A stretch of 64,000 nt of DNA, from contig JAVBYI010000013.1 in the NCBI GenBank assembly GCA_030824115.1, forward strand, positions 1 through 64,000, written 5' to 3'. The stretch is from Rhodocyclaceae bacterium (GTDB lineage: Bacteria > Pseudomonadota > Gammaproteobacteria > Burkholderiales > Rhodocyclaceae). Below the pieces are notes generated by a model. The model was not told where the DNA came from. It made no database searches and was given only the letters and a program-made list of their open reading frames with translations. Position 1 is the stretch's first letter, and each line of letters begins with the position of its first letter. Shown here piece by piece: positions 46,772 to 55,465 of the stretch. A program made the translations under genes and the position numbers.

Positions 46772-49700
46772 ATGGGAATTTCAGGCCGCATCGCAGCGTT
46801 TTTCCTGCATAACGCGCTGACGCCGCTGATTGCGCTGGTGGCGCTGCTGCTCGGCATCTTCGCCACGTTGATCACGCCGCGCGAGGAAGAGCCGCAGATC
46901 AATGTGACGATGGCCAATGTCTTCGTGCCCTTCCCCGGCGCGACGGTGAAGGATGTCGAAAATCTGGTCGCGCGTCCGGCGCAACAGGTGCTCTCGCGCA
47001 TTGCCGGCGTCGAACACGTCTATTCGGTGTCGCGTCCCGGCATGGCGGTAATTACGGTGCAGTATGAAGTCGGCGAAGATCCGATCCAGGCGCTGGTGCG
47101 CCTCTATGACACGATTAACGCGCACAGTGACTGGGTTTCGCCGCACCTCGGCGTCGGTCAGCCGATCGTCAAGCCGAAGGGTATCGACGATGTGCCAATT
47201 GTCGCGCTGACCTTCTGGAGCGCGGCTGACGACAAGTCCGGCTTCGAGATGCAGCAGGTGGCGCGGGCGGTCGAGATCGAACTCAAGCGCATTCCCGGCA
47301 CGCGCGATGTCGTCACGCTGGGCGGTCCCGGTCATGTAGTGCGCGTGCTGATGGATGCCGAGCGTCTGGCCGCCTACGGCATTACGGCGCAGGATCTCAA
47401 GGCGGCACTGCAGGTAACCAATGCCTCGCAGCCGGCTGGCAGCCTCGTCAAGGACAACAAGGAAATCCTCGTTCAGACCGGCACCTATCTGGAAACCGCC
47501 GCCGATGTGAAGAAACTGGTGGTCGGCGTGTACAACAAGAAACCGGTGTTCATGTCGGATGTGGCGCAGGTGATCGATGGTCCCGACCAGCCGAGCCGTT
47601 ATGTCTGGCATGGTGCTGAAGGGAATGAATATCCGGCGGTGACGCTGGCGGTATCCAAGAAGCCGGGCGTGAATGCGGCCGATGTGGCCGAGGGCGTCAT
47701 CCAGCGCATGAATTCGCTGAAAGGGACGGTGATCCCTGAGGGCGTCGAATTTACCGTGACGCGCAACTATGGCGAGACGGCCACTGACAAGGCGCAGAAG
47801 TTGATCGGCAAGCTGATTTTTGCGACGGCCTTCGTGGTGCTGCTGGTGCTGTTTGCACTGGGCAAGCGCGAGGCGGTGATTGTCGGCACGGCGGTGGCGC
47901 TGACGCTGGCGGCGACGCTGTTCGCTTCGTGGGCCTGGGGCTTCACGCTCAACCGCGTGTCGCTGTTCGCGCTGATCTTTTCGATCGGCATCCTCGTCGA
48001 TGATGCCATCGTCGTGGTTGAGAACATTCACCGCTGGCACGGCCTGCATCCCAACAAGCCGCTGTGGGAAATTATCCCCGGTGCGGTCGATGAGGTCGGC
48101 GGCCCGACCATTCTCGCAACCTTCACCGTGATTGCCGCGCTGTTGCCGATGGCGTTTGTATCCGGCCTGATGGGCCCCTACATGAGCCCGATCCCGATCA
48201 ATGCTTCGATGGGCATGTTCATCTCGCTGGCCATCGCCTTCATCGTCACGCCCTGGCTGGCCGCCAAGCTGATGAAACCCTCGCAGCATCATGGCCCGTC
48301 GGCCACGGATGCAAAGCTGGATGCATTCTTCCGCCGTGCTCTCTCGCCCTTCCTGCATCCGCAGACCGGTCGCAAGGCGCGCTCGACGTTGTGGCTGGGC
48401 GTGGTGGCCGCGATCCTTGCTTCGGTGTCGCTCGGCGTGTTCAAGTTGGTGGTATTGAAGATGCTGCCCTTCGACAACAAGAGCGAGTTTCAGGTGGTGC
48501 TCGACATGCCGGTTGGCACGCCGGTCGAGGAAACGGCACGGGTGCTGCGCGAGATGTCGGCGGAACTGGCGACGGTCAAGGAAGTGAAGGACTACCAGGC
48601 CTACGCCGGCACGGCGTCGCCGATCAACTTCAACGGCCTGGTGCGCCAGTACTACCTGCGCGCCAATGCCGAACAAGGCGATATCCAGGTCAATCTGGTG
48701 GACAAGGCGCATCGCGATCGCAAGAGCCACGAGATCGCCGTGTCGATTCGTGACCGGGTGATGGCGGTGGCGAAAGCCAGTGGCGGTAATGCCAAGGTGG
48801 TGGAAGTCCCGCCCGGCCCACCGGTGCTCTCGCCGATTGTGGCCGAAGTCTATGGCCCGGATTACGCCGGCCAAATTGCTGTGGCGCAAAAGGTGCGTGA
48901 CGCTTTCGAGGGCACGGCCGATATTCTCGGCGTCGATGACACCGTCGATGAGGCGGCTGACAAGGTGGTGCTGCGCGTCAATCAGGCCAAGGCGGCGCTG
49001 CTCGGTGTGGCCCAGAAAGACATCGTCGAGACCGTCCGCATGGGCCTCTCAGGCGAGGATGTCACGCCATTGCACGATGGCGAGGCGAAATACGAGATTC
49101 CCGTGCGCATCACCCTACCGGCCGAGCGGCAGGCGACGCTCGATACCTTGCTCAAACTGAAAGTGCGGGCGCTGCCGGCCTACGGTGGCCAACTGGTGCC
49201 GATCTCCGAAGTGGTCGAGGCGCGGGCGGCGCCGCGCGAGAAGGTGGTCTTTCACAAGGACCTGCTGCCGGTCGTATATGTCACCGGCGACATGGGCGGC
49301 GAACTCGATTCCCCCTTGTATGGCATGTTCGATATTCGTTCCAAACTGAAAGACCTCAAGTTGGAACAAGGCGGTACGCTTGGCGAATATTTCATCAAGC
49401 AGCCGAAGGACCCGTATGCCGGTTATGCGGTGAAGTGGGATGGCGAGTGGCAGGTGACTTTTGAAACCTTCCGCGACATGGGCGCGGCTTATGCGATTGG
49501 TTTGATCCTGATTTACCTGCTCGTCGTTGCGCAGTTCAAGAGCTACCTCGTGCCACTGATCATCATGGCACCGATACCGCTCACCATCATCGGCGTGATG
49601 CCGGGGCATGCGCTGTTCGGTGCGCAGTTCACCGCGACCTCGATGATCGGCATGATCGCGCTGGCCGGCATCATCGTGCGCAACTCGATCCTGCTCGTCG

Positions 49701-49978
49701 ACTTCATCAACCAGCAGGTGGCCGAGGGCATGGACTTCGCCGAGGCGGTGGTTCAGTCGGCGGCGATCCGCGCCAAACCGATTGCGCTGACCGGACTGGC
49801 GGCCATGCTCGGTGCGCTGTTCATTCTCGATGACCCGATCTTCTCCGGCCTTGCACTGGCACTGATTTTTGGCATCCTCGTCTCCACCATGCTGACGCTG
49901 GTGGTGATTCCGGTGCTGTATTTCGCGGCCTTCAAGAGCCGTTTATCCCTCAACCCTTCAGGAGCTAAAACCCCATGA
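46772..49978 (+). CDS. RND efflux pump inner-membrane subunit
   Basis: 1068-aa proton-driven exporter of the AcrB/HAE superfamily with 12 helices and two large periplasmic loops. Conserved parts are FPGATVKDVENLVARPAQQVLSR-like near residue 50, the helix-4 segment LIFSIGILVDDAIVVVENIHRW with its Asp pair, GPTILATFTVIAALLPMAF, and MIGMIALAGIIVRNSILLVDFI. The substrate is unknown. An outer-membrane TolC-type gene is not adjacent, so a shared one must be used. It overlaps the DUF2892 gene by ATGA. Confidence 0.93.
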   Translation: MGISGRIAAFFLHNALTPLIALVALLLGIFATLITPREEEPQINVTMANVFVPFPGATVKDVENLVARPAQQVLSRIAGVEHVYSVSRPGMAVITVQYEVGEDPIQALVRLYDTINAHSDWVSPHLGVGQPIVKPKGIDDVPIVALTFWSAADDKSGFEMQQVARAVEIELKRIPGTRDVVTLGGPGHVVRVLMDAERLAAYGITAQDLKAALQVTNASQPAGSLVKDNKEILVQTGTYLETAADVKKLVVGVYNKKPVFMSDVAQVIDGPDQPSRYVWHGAEGNEYPAVTLAVSKKPGVNAADVAEGVIQRMNSLKGTVIPEGVEFTVTRNYGETATDKAQKLIGKLIFATAFVVLLVLFALGKREAVIVGTAVALTLAATLFASWAWGFTLNRVSLFALIFSIGILVDDAIVVVENIHRWHGLHPNKPLWEIIPGAVDEVGGPTILATFTVIAALLPMAFVSGLMGPYMSPIPINASMGMFISLAIAFIVTPWLAAKLMKPSQHHGPSATDAKLDAFFRRALSPFLHPQTGRKARSTLWLGVVAAILASVSLGVFKLVVLKMLPFDNKSEFQVVLDMPVGTPVEETARVLREMSAELATVKEVKDYQAYAGTASPINFNGLVRQYYLRANAEQGDIQVNLVDKAHRDRKSHEIAVSIRDRVMAVAKASGGNAKVVEVPPGPPVLSPIVAEVYGPDYAGQIAVAQKVRDAFEGTADILGVDDTVDEAADKVVLRVNQAKAALLGVAQKDIVETVRMGLSGEDVTPLHDGEAKYEIPVRITLPAERQATLDTLLKLKVRALPAYGGQLVPISEVVEARAAPREKVVFHKDLLPVVYVTGDMGGELDSPLYGMFDIRSKLKDLKLEQGGTLGEYFIKQPKDPYAGYAVKWDGEWQVTFETFRDMGAAYAIGLILIYLLVVAQFKSYLVPLIIMAPIPLTIIGVMPGHALFGAQFTATSMIGMIALAGIIVRNSILLVDFINQQVAEGMDFAEAVVQSAAIRAKPIALTGLAAMLGALFILDDPIFSGLALALIFGILVSTMLTLVVIPVLYFAAFKSRLSLNPSGAKTP

Positions 49979-50214
49979 CCGTCAATCGCATCGTTCGCAT
50001 CATCGCTGGTTTCTTCATCATGCTGTCGCTCGCCCTGGCACATTTCAACGGCCAGATCGACCTGTCGCAGATGAGCTGGCTGTGGTTTACCCTGTTTGTC
50101 GGCGCCAATCTGTTCCAGAGCGGCTTCACGACTTTCTGCCCGCTCGACAGCATTCTGAAAAAGCTTGGCGTGCCCGAGAGCTCGGGCGATTGCAAGACCG
50201 GCGGCTGCGCCTGA
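49975..50214 (+). CDS. DUF2892 small membrane protein (YgaP-TM-like)
   Basis: 79-aa protein with two helices (IVRIIAGFFIMLSLALAHF and WLWFTLFVGANLFQSGFTTFCPL) and the family ending FCPLDSILKKLGV, then a Cys-containing tail (DCKTGGC). DUF2892 is the membrane part of YgaP sulfurtransferases; here it stands alone. It is translationally coupled to the RND pump. Confidence 0.88.
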   Translation: MTVNRIVRIIAGFFIMLSLALAHFNGQIDLSQMSWLWFTLFVGANLFQSGFTTFCPLDSILKKLGVPESSGDCKTGGCA

Positions 50215-50257
50215 GCCTTGCTGGGGGATAATGGCGGATCACTAGCCGTTTGCCCCC

Positions 50258-51481
50258 ATGAACAGCGCCGCTAACCACGACTTTGCCGCCGCCCGCTTCG
50301 AGGCGCTGATCCAGAATACGCCACTGGTGGTGGCCATGAGTTTTGATCGGGCGCTCAATGTGCGGCTGTGGAACCGTGCCGCCGAACACTGTTTTGGATT
50401 TACGGCACGTCAGGCAATCGGCCGGCGCTTGCGCGACCTGATTTCGGTTGCCACAGAAGGCGAGGAACTTGCCGAGATCATCGAGCGCGTGTGGGTGACG
50501 GGCCTGCCGTACAAGTCACAGGAGCTTTACCTCACCCTGTCGGATGGCCCGCACTGGTTTCAGGCCACCGTGTTTGCCGTGCTGGATGGTCAGGAAGTGC
50601 AGGATGTGTTTTTCATGGCCAGCGACGTGTCCGAGCGCAAACGCTTTGAAATGGCCCTGCGCGAGCACCGTGACAACCTTGAGGAGCAGGTGGCGCAGCA
50701 AACGGCCGATCTCAAGCGTGCCAAGGAGGAAGCCGAGAACGCCAATCAGGCCAAGTCGGATTTTCTTGCCAACATGAGCCATGAACTGCGCACCCCGATG
50801 CATGCCGTGCTGTCCTTTGCCCGTATTGGTCATGCGCGGGCGGGCAGTGCCGATGTCGACAAGATCAAAGGTTACTTCGAACACATTCGCGCCAGTGGCG
50901 AGCGCTTGCTCGATCTGGTCAATGACCTGCTCGATTTGTCCAAGCTTGAGGCCGGCCAGATGCAGTTCAACATGACGCGCTACGATCTGCGCCGGGCGAT
51001 TGAAGATGTTCACGGCGAACTTGCGCCGCTGTTCGACGCGAAACACCTGCAGGTCGTTCTCGACATCACGGCCCCCGACACTTATCTGACGGCGGACCGC
51101 AAGCGTATCGACCAGGTGCTGCGCAACCTGCTTGGCAATGCCATCAAGTTTTCACCCGAGGGCGGCACGATTTCCATGACCGTTGCGGCCGCTGGTCTGC
51201 CGACCGGCCGGCGCGCTGGCGATGAGGGTGAGCGTACCGCCCTGCGCATTGCCATTGCCGACGCCGGCATCGGCATTCCGCCAGAGGAGCTTGAGACCAT
51301 TTTTGACAAGTTCACGCAAAGCAGCCGTACCCAGACCGGCGCCGGGGGTACCGGCCTTGGCCTGGCGATCTGCCGCGAAATCGTCCATGGGCATCGGGGT
51401 ATCATTGCCGCGCAAAATCGGCCGAGCGGTGGTGCCCTCTTCAATGTGCTGCTGCCGATCCAACCTGAGGGACTTTCATGA
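50258..51481 (+). CDS. PAS-domain histidine kinase
   Basis: 407-aa soluble kinase. An N-terminal PAS domain (FEALIQNTPLVVAMSFDRALNVRLWNRAAEHCFG, residues ~12-130) is followed by a coiled coil (LEEQVAQQTADLKRAKEEAENA), HisKA with ANMSHELRTPMHAVLSF (His175) and HATPase (NLLGNAIKFSPEG, DAGIGIPPEE, GTGLGLAICREI). It has no membrane segment. It overlaps the next gene, a REC-ATPase response regulator, by ATGA and is its probable phosphodonor. Confidence 0.9.
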   Translation: MNSAANHDFAAARFEALIQNTPLVVAMSFDRALNVRLWNRAAEHCFGFTARQAIGRRLRDLISVATEGEELAEIIERVWVTGLPYKSQELYLTLSDGPHWFQATVFAVLDGQEVQDVFFMASDVSERKRFEMALREHRDNLEEQVAQQTADLKRAKEEAENANQAKSDFLANMSHELRTPMHAVLSFARIGHARAGSADVDKIKGYFEHIRASGERLLDLVNDLLDLSKLEAGQMQFNMTRYDLRRAIEDVHGELAPLFDAKHLQVVLDITAPDTYLTADRKRIDQVLRNLLGNAIKFSPEGGTISMTVAAAGLPTGRRAGDEGERTALRIAIADAGIGIPPEELETIFDKFTQSSRTQTGAGGTGLGLAICREIVHGHRGIIAAQNRPSGGALFNVLLPIQPEGLS

Positions 51482-52380
51482 CGCAGCGTCATATCCTGGT
51501 GGTCGACGATGAGCCGATCAATCTGATGATCATTCGGGAATATCTCGAAGGGCCGCAGTACGATCTGGATCTCGTGGAAAGTGCCAACATCGCCTGGCAG
51601 CGGCTGGAAACGGCCGCGCCGGCCTATGATCTGGTGATTCTCGACCGCATGATGCCGGGTATGACGGGTATCGAGTTGCTGCGACTGATGAAGGCCGATC
51701 CGCGCTTCAGCACGATTCCGGTGATCATGCAGACGGCGGCGACGGCGCCGGAGCAGGTGCGCGAGGGTATTGAGGCGGGCGCCTACTACTACCTTGCCAA
51801 GCCCTACGAGCCGGAAACCCTGCTCGCCATCGTGCGCGCGGCTGTCACCGATATTGAATCGCGCGAAGTGGCGCGCGGCCACGCCCGGGCGCATGTGCAT
51901 GCAATGGCGTTGCTGGATCAAGCCGAATTCCATTTTCGTACGCTTGACGAGATCGGCCCGCTGATCGAGATTCTGGCCAGCCTGTGCCCGGTGCCCGATC
52001 TGGCGGCGGGCGGGCTGACTGAACTGCTCGTGAATGCTGTCGAACATGGCAGCCTTGGCATCAGTTATGAGGAAAAGCGTCGTTTGCGCCTGGCCGATAA
52101 TTGGGAGGCGGAAGTGGCTCGGCGCCTCGCAATGGCTGAAAATATCCGCCAGGTTCGCGTCAGTGTTTGCCGGCATGTCGATCGACTGGAGTTTACGGTG
52201 CAGGACGAAGGCGATGGCTTTGACTGGCAGCACTATCTCGATTTCGACCCTGAACGCGCGGCTGATCCGAACGGGCGTGGCATCGCCATGGCCCGCATGA
52301 TGAGCTTTTCCGCCCTCGAATATCAGGGCAATGGCAATACCGTCGTCGCGACCATCGCTTTAACCGGCGCGGCCGGCTAG
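51478..52380 (+). CDS. Response regulator with C-terminal RsbW-like ATPase domain
   Basis: 300-aa protein. The receiver has Asp56 (LVILDRMMPGMTG) and AKPYEPETLL. The C-terminal half (about 165-300) has the HATPase_c_2 pattern of anti-sigma serine kinases: GGLTELLVNAVEHG (N-box), VQDEGDGFDW (G1-like) and DPNGRGIAMARMM (G2-like). It may phosphorylate or bind a STAS/anti-sigma-antagonist protein under receiver control. No STAS gene lies in the window. It sits between the kinase and the PP2C regulator. Confidence 0.87.
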   Translation: MTQRHILVVDDEPINLMIIREYLEGPQYDLDLVESANIAWQRLETAAPAYDLVILDRMMPGMTGIELLRLMKADPRFSTIPVIMQTAATAPEQVREGIEAGAYYYLAKPYEPETLLAIVRAAVTDIESREVARGHARAHVHAMALLDQAEFHFRTLDEIGPLIEILASLCPVPDLAAGGLTELLVNAVEHGSLGISYEEKRRLRLADNWEAEVARRLAMAENIRQVRVSVCRHVDRLEFTVQDEGDGFDWQHYLDFDPERAADPNGRGIAMARMMSFSALEYQGNGNTVVATIALTGAAG

Positions 52381-52398
52381 CTTCTCTATAATCTGCCG

Positions 52399-53958
52399 AT
52401 GACCTCGACTGCTTCTTTATCCCATCGCATCATGGTGGTGGATGACACCGCGACGAATCGGCAGATTCTCGCGGTCTTCCTCAAGAAGCTCGGGCATGTG
52501 GTCGAACTGGCCGAGGATGGCGCTCAGGCCGTTGCACTGTTTTCCAGCAAGCCGTTCGATCTGGTCATCATGGATGTGATGATGCCGGTCATGGATGGTT
52601 ACGAGGCGACGCGGCGTATCAAGGCGATTTGCGGCGAGCGCTGGGTGCCGGTGATTTTCCTCTCAGCGCTCGACAAGGACGAAAACCTGGTGACCGGCCT
52701 TGATGCCGGGGGTGACGACTATCTGCCCAAGCCGGTCAATTTCGTCGTGCTTGAGGCCAAGCTGCGTTCGCTGTCGCGCGCTATTGCGCTGCGCCGCGAA
52801 CTGGAAGAGTCGCGGGCTTTCAGTCAGGCGATCACCGACAACCTCGTCGATGCCATTGTGATCATCAACGAGCACGGACTGATCGAGGCGGTCAATCCGG
52901 CTTGCTGCCGCATCTTCGGTTTTCCAGAGTCGGAGATGCTCGGCCGCAACGTCAGCATACTGATGCCCGAACCCTGGCGTTCGACCCATGATGGCTATAT
53001 GGCGCGGTATTTGAGCGGTGGCATTCCCCGGATCATTGGCATGTCGAGCCGCGAACTGGAGGGCGTGCACAAGGATGGCAGCGTCTTTCCGATTTCGTTG
53101 TCAGTCAGCGAGTTTCGCGACAAGGGCCGGCGCATGTTCGTCGGGGCATTGCGTGACATTACCCAGCAAAAGCGTGCCGAGCAGACGCTGCGTGAAAACG
53201 CGGCGACCCTGCAGGTGTATCACGACGACCGCGAGGCTGAAAATCACCTGGCCGCCGAAATCCTTGACCAGTTGATGCGTCGTCCCGGCCTGATCGATCC
53301 GTCGCTGCATTACTGGATGAGCCCGGCCACCAACTTCAGTGGCGACATCGTCGCGGCGGCACGCGCCAACGACGGCCGCTACTATGTGCTGCTGGCCGAT
53401 GCGACCGGTCATGGACTGGCGGCTGCGATCAGCGTGTTGCCGGTGCTGACCCTGTTCTACGATATCGTCGAGTTCGGCTTGCCGCTCGGGCGTGTCATCG
53501 CCAAGATCAACAGCCAGTTGCGGGTGGCGCTGCCGGTTGGACGTTTCGTCTGCTGCAGTTGCCTGTGCATTGATGCGCGCCAGGCACACACTGAACTCTG
53601 GCTCGGCGGCATGCCGGCCGCTTTGCTGATCGACGGCAATGGCAAGATCGTGCGCGAGATTGCGTCGGCCCATCTGCCGCTCGGTATCGATGACTTTGAC
53701 TGGCGCAAGTCGGCCACCGAGAGCCTGCCGCCCCAGCCGGCCGGTTCGCAACTCCTGCTGATGTCCGATGGTCTGACCGAGGCACGTAATGCGGCCGGCG
53801 AAGAGTTCGGCATGGCCCGTCTGCAGGCCGCACTTGCCGGCGTGTCCCCCGCCCAACGCATCAGTGCCTTGCAGGATGCCGTGCATCAGCATCTCGGTGA
53901 GTTGGCGCCCCACGATGACGTGACGGTTGTGCTGGTGGATTTGCCGATTGCCCCCTGA
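52399..53958 (+). CDS. Response regulator with FixL-like PAS and PP2C (SpoIIE) phosphatase
   Basis: 519-aa protein in three parts. The receiver has Asp59 (LVIMDVMMPVMDGY). The PAS domain (~140-260) contains NVSILMPEPWRSTHDGYMARY and IIGMSSRELEGVHKDGSVFP, very close to the heme-PAS of FixL; His197 aligns with the proximal heme ligand, and an Arg occurs at +21 where FixL has it at +20. The PP2C-type domain (~285-515) has NFSGDIVAAARANDGRYYVLLADATGHGLAAA and LLMSDGLTEARN with its metal-binding Asp residues. It is a likely gas- or redox-controlled Ser/Thr phosphatase opposing the upstream ATPase regulator. Confidence 0.88.
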   Translation: MTSTASLSHRIMVVDDTATNRQILAVFLKKLGHVVELAEDGAQAVALFSSKPFDLVIMDVMMPVMDGYEATRRIKAICGERWVPVIFLSALDKDENLVTGLDAGGDDYLPKPVNFVVLEAKLRSLSRAIALRRELEESRAFSQAITDNLVDAIVIINEHGLIEAVNPACCRIFGFPESEMLGRNVSILMPEPWRSTHDGYMARYLSGGIPRIIGMSSRELEGVHKDGSVFPISLSVSEFRDKGRRMFVGALRDITQQKRAEQTLRENAATLQVYHDDREAENHLAAEILDQLMRRPGLIDPSLHYWMSPATNFSGDIVAAARANDGRYYVLLADATGHGLAAAISVLPVLTLFYDIVEFGLPLGRVIAKINSQLRVALPVGRFVCCSCLCIDARQAHTELWLGGMPAALLIDGNGKIVREIASAHLPLGIDDFDWRKSATESLPPQPAGSQLLLMSDGLTEARNAAGEEFGMARLQAALAGVSPAQRISALQDAVHQHLGELAPHDDVTVVLVDLPIAP

Positions 53959-53983
53959 TTTTGTTCAACGGAGATTGACCCTC

Positions 53984-54589
53984 ATGACCAGTCCTACCTA
54001 TGATCGCGCCGTTGCCCTGATCGACGCCGCGAATGCCGAAGATCCGCGCATGGACACCGATGCCAGCGGCCAGCAAGTGCCGCGCGAGCTGCTCTACGGC
54101 CAGCGTATGGCCGAGATGATCGGCCGCTACGCCCCCGAGGCCGACGAGGTACAGCAACTCGCCGTGCGTGCCCAGCATATCCAGCGCTGGAAGACGCCGC
54201 GCGACAGCTACCCGATGACGCGCGATGGTTATATGCAATGGCGCACGGGTCTCTACAAGTTCCACGCCGAAACCTGCGGGCAACTGATGAAGGCGGCCGG
54301 CTACGACGAGGCTGCCATCGAGCGCGCGAAACAGGCCGTTGGCAAGCGTGGCCTCAAGGTCAATCCCGATACGCAGATGCTTGAGGATGTCGCCGATCTC
54401 GTCTTCATCGAGCACTACATGCTTGGTTTCGCCGGCCAGAAGGCCGACTACAGTGAAGAGAAGTGGCTCGACATCATCCGCAAGACCTGGAAGAAGATGT
54501 CCGAGCGGGCGCATGCCTATGCGCTGTCGGGCCAGCTCAAGCTGCCCGAGCCGCTGGTGCCGCTGATTACTAAAGCGATCAGCAGTTAA
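53984..54589 (+). CDS. DUF4202 family protein
   Basis: 201-aa soluble protein starting MTSPTYDRAVALIDAANAEDP. It contains HIQRWKTPRDSYPMTRDGYMQWRTGLYKFHAE and VADLVFIEHYM, with several His and Glu residues that could bind metal as in HD-like folds. It matches what I recall of DUF4202, whose function is unknown. GGAG-type ribosome-binding site. It is followed immediately by the dehydrogenase pair and may belong with them. Confidence 0.85.
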   Translation: MTSPTYDRAVALIDAANAEDPRMDTDASGQQVPRELLYGQRMAEMIGRYAPEADEVQQLAVRAQHIQRWKTPRDSYPMTRDGYMQWRTGLYKFHAETCGQLMKAAGYDEAAIERAKQAVGKRGLKVNPDTQMLEDVADLVFIEHYMLGFAGQKADYSEEKWLDIIRKTWKKMSERAHAYALSGQLKLPEPLVPLITKAISS

Positions 54590-55465
54590 ATGAACGTCGG
54601 TTTCATTGGCCTCGGCCTGATGGGCCGGCCGCTCGCATTGCACTTGGCCAAGGCCGGCCACACCCTGCATCTGTGGGCGCGTCGCCCGGCCTCGCTGGAA
54701 CCGTTCAAGGATGTGGCCGCGCACGCCCATGTCTCGGCAGCCGAAGTCGCAAAGCATGCCGAGATCGTGTTCACCATGGTGGCCGATGCGCCCGATGTGC
54801 GCGAAGTCTGCCTTGGGGCAGATGGTCTGTCGGTGGGCGCAAAAAAAGGGCTGATCATCGTCGACATGAGTACGATCAACCCGAATGCGGCCCGCGAGAT
54901 CGGTGCCGAACTGGCCGCCAAAGGTATCGATTTCCTCGATGCCCCGGTCTCTGGTGGCGAGGTGGGCGCGATCAATGCGGCGCTAACCATCATGGTGGGT
55001 GGCCAGCCGGACATCTTTGAAAAGGTCAGGCCGCTGTTCGAGAAGATGGGCAAGTCGGTCACGCTGATCGGTGCGATTGGTGCCGGGCAGGTGGCCAAGG
55101 CCTGTAACCAGATCCTCACGGGTGTGGGCGTGATGGCGGTGGCCGAAGCCTTCAACTTTGCGGCGAAGAACGAGGTCGACGTGGCGAAGGTGCGTGAGGC
55201 GTTGCTGGGTGGCTTTGCCTATTCGAAGATTCTCGAGAACCACGGCCAGCGCATGCTCGACCGCAACTTTAAGCCGGGCTTCAAGGCATGGATGCACCAG
55301 AAGGATTTGCGCATCGTCATGGAGGAGGCGCATCGCCTCGGCCTGATGCTGCCGTCTGCGGCAGCGACGGCGCAGCTCTTCAATGCCATGGTCGGTAGCG
55401 GCATGGGCGAGGAAGATTCCATCGCCGCGCTCAAGCTGCTCGAAAAACTTTCCTCTCCAGAATGA
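54590..55465 (+). CDS. NAD(P)-dependent beta-hydroxyacid dehydrogenase, paralogue 1
   Basis: 291-aa member of the 3-hydroxyisobutyrate/tartronate-semialdehyde reductase family. It has Rossmann motif GFIGLGLMGRPLALHLAKAGH, the substrate motif DAPVSGGEVGA and the catalytic Lys region GAGQVAKACNQIL. The C-terminal helical domain ends in GSGMGEEDSIAALKLLE. The exact substrate (tartronate semialdehyde, succinic semialdehyde or similar) is not determinable. It overlaps its paralogue by ATGA. Confidence 0.9.
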   Translation: MNVGFIGLGLMGRPLALHLAKAGHTLHLWARRPASLEPFKDVAAHAHVSAAEVAKHAEIVFTMVADAPDVREVCLGADGLSVGAKKGLIIVDMSTINPNAAREIGAELAAKGIDFLDAPVSGGEVGAINAALTIMVGGQPDIFEKVRPLFEKMGKSVTLIGAIGAGQVAKACNQILTGVGVMAVAEAFNFAAKNEVDVAKVREALLGGFAYSKILENHGQRMLDRNFKPGFKAWMHQKDLRIVMEEAHRLGLMLPSAAATAQLFNAMVGSGMGEEDSIAALKLLEKLSSPE

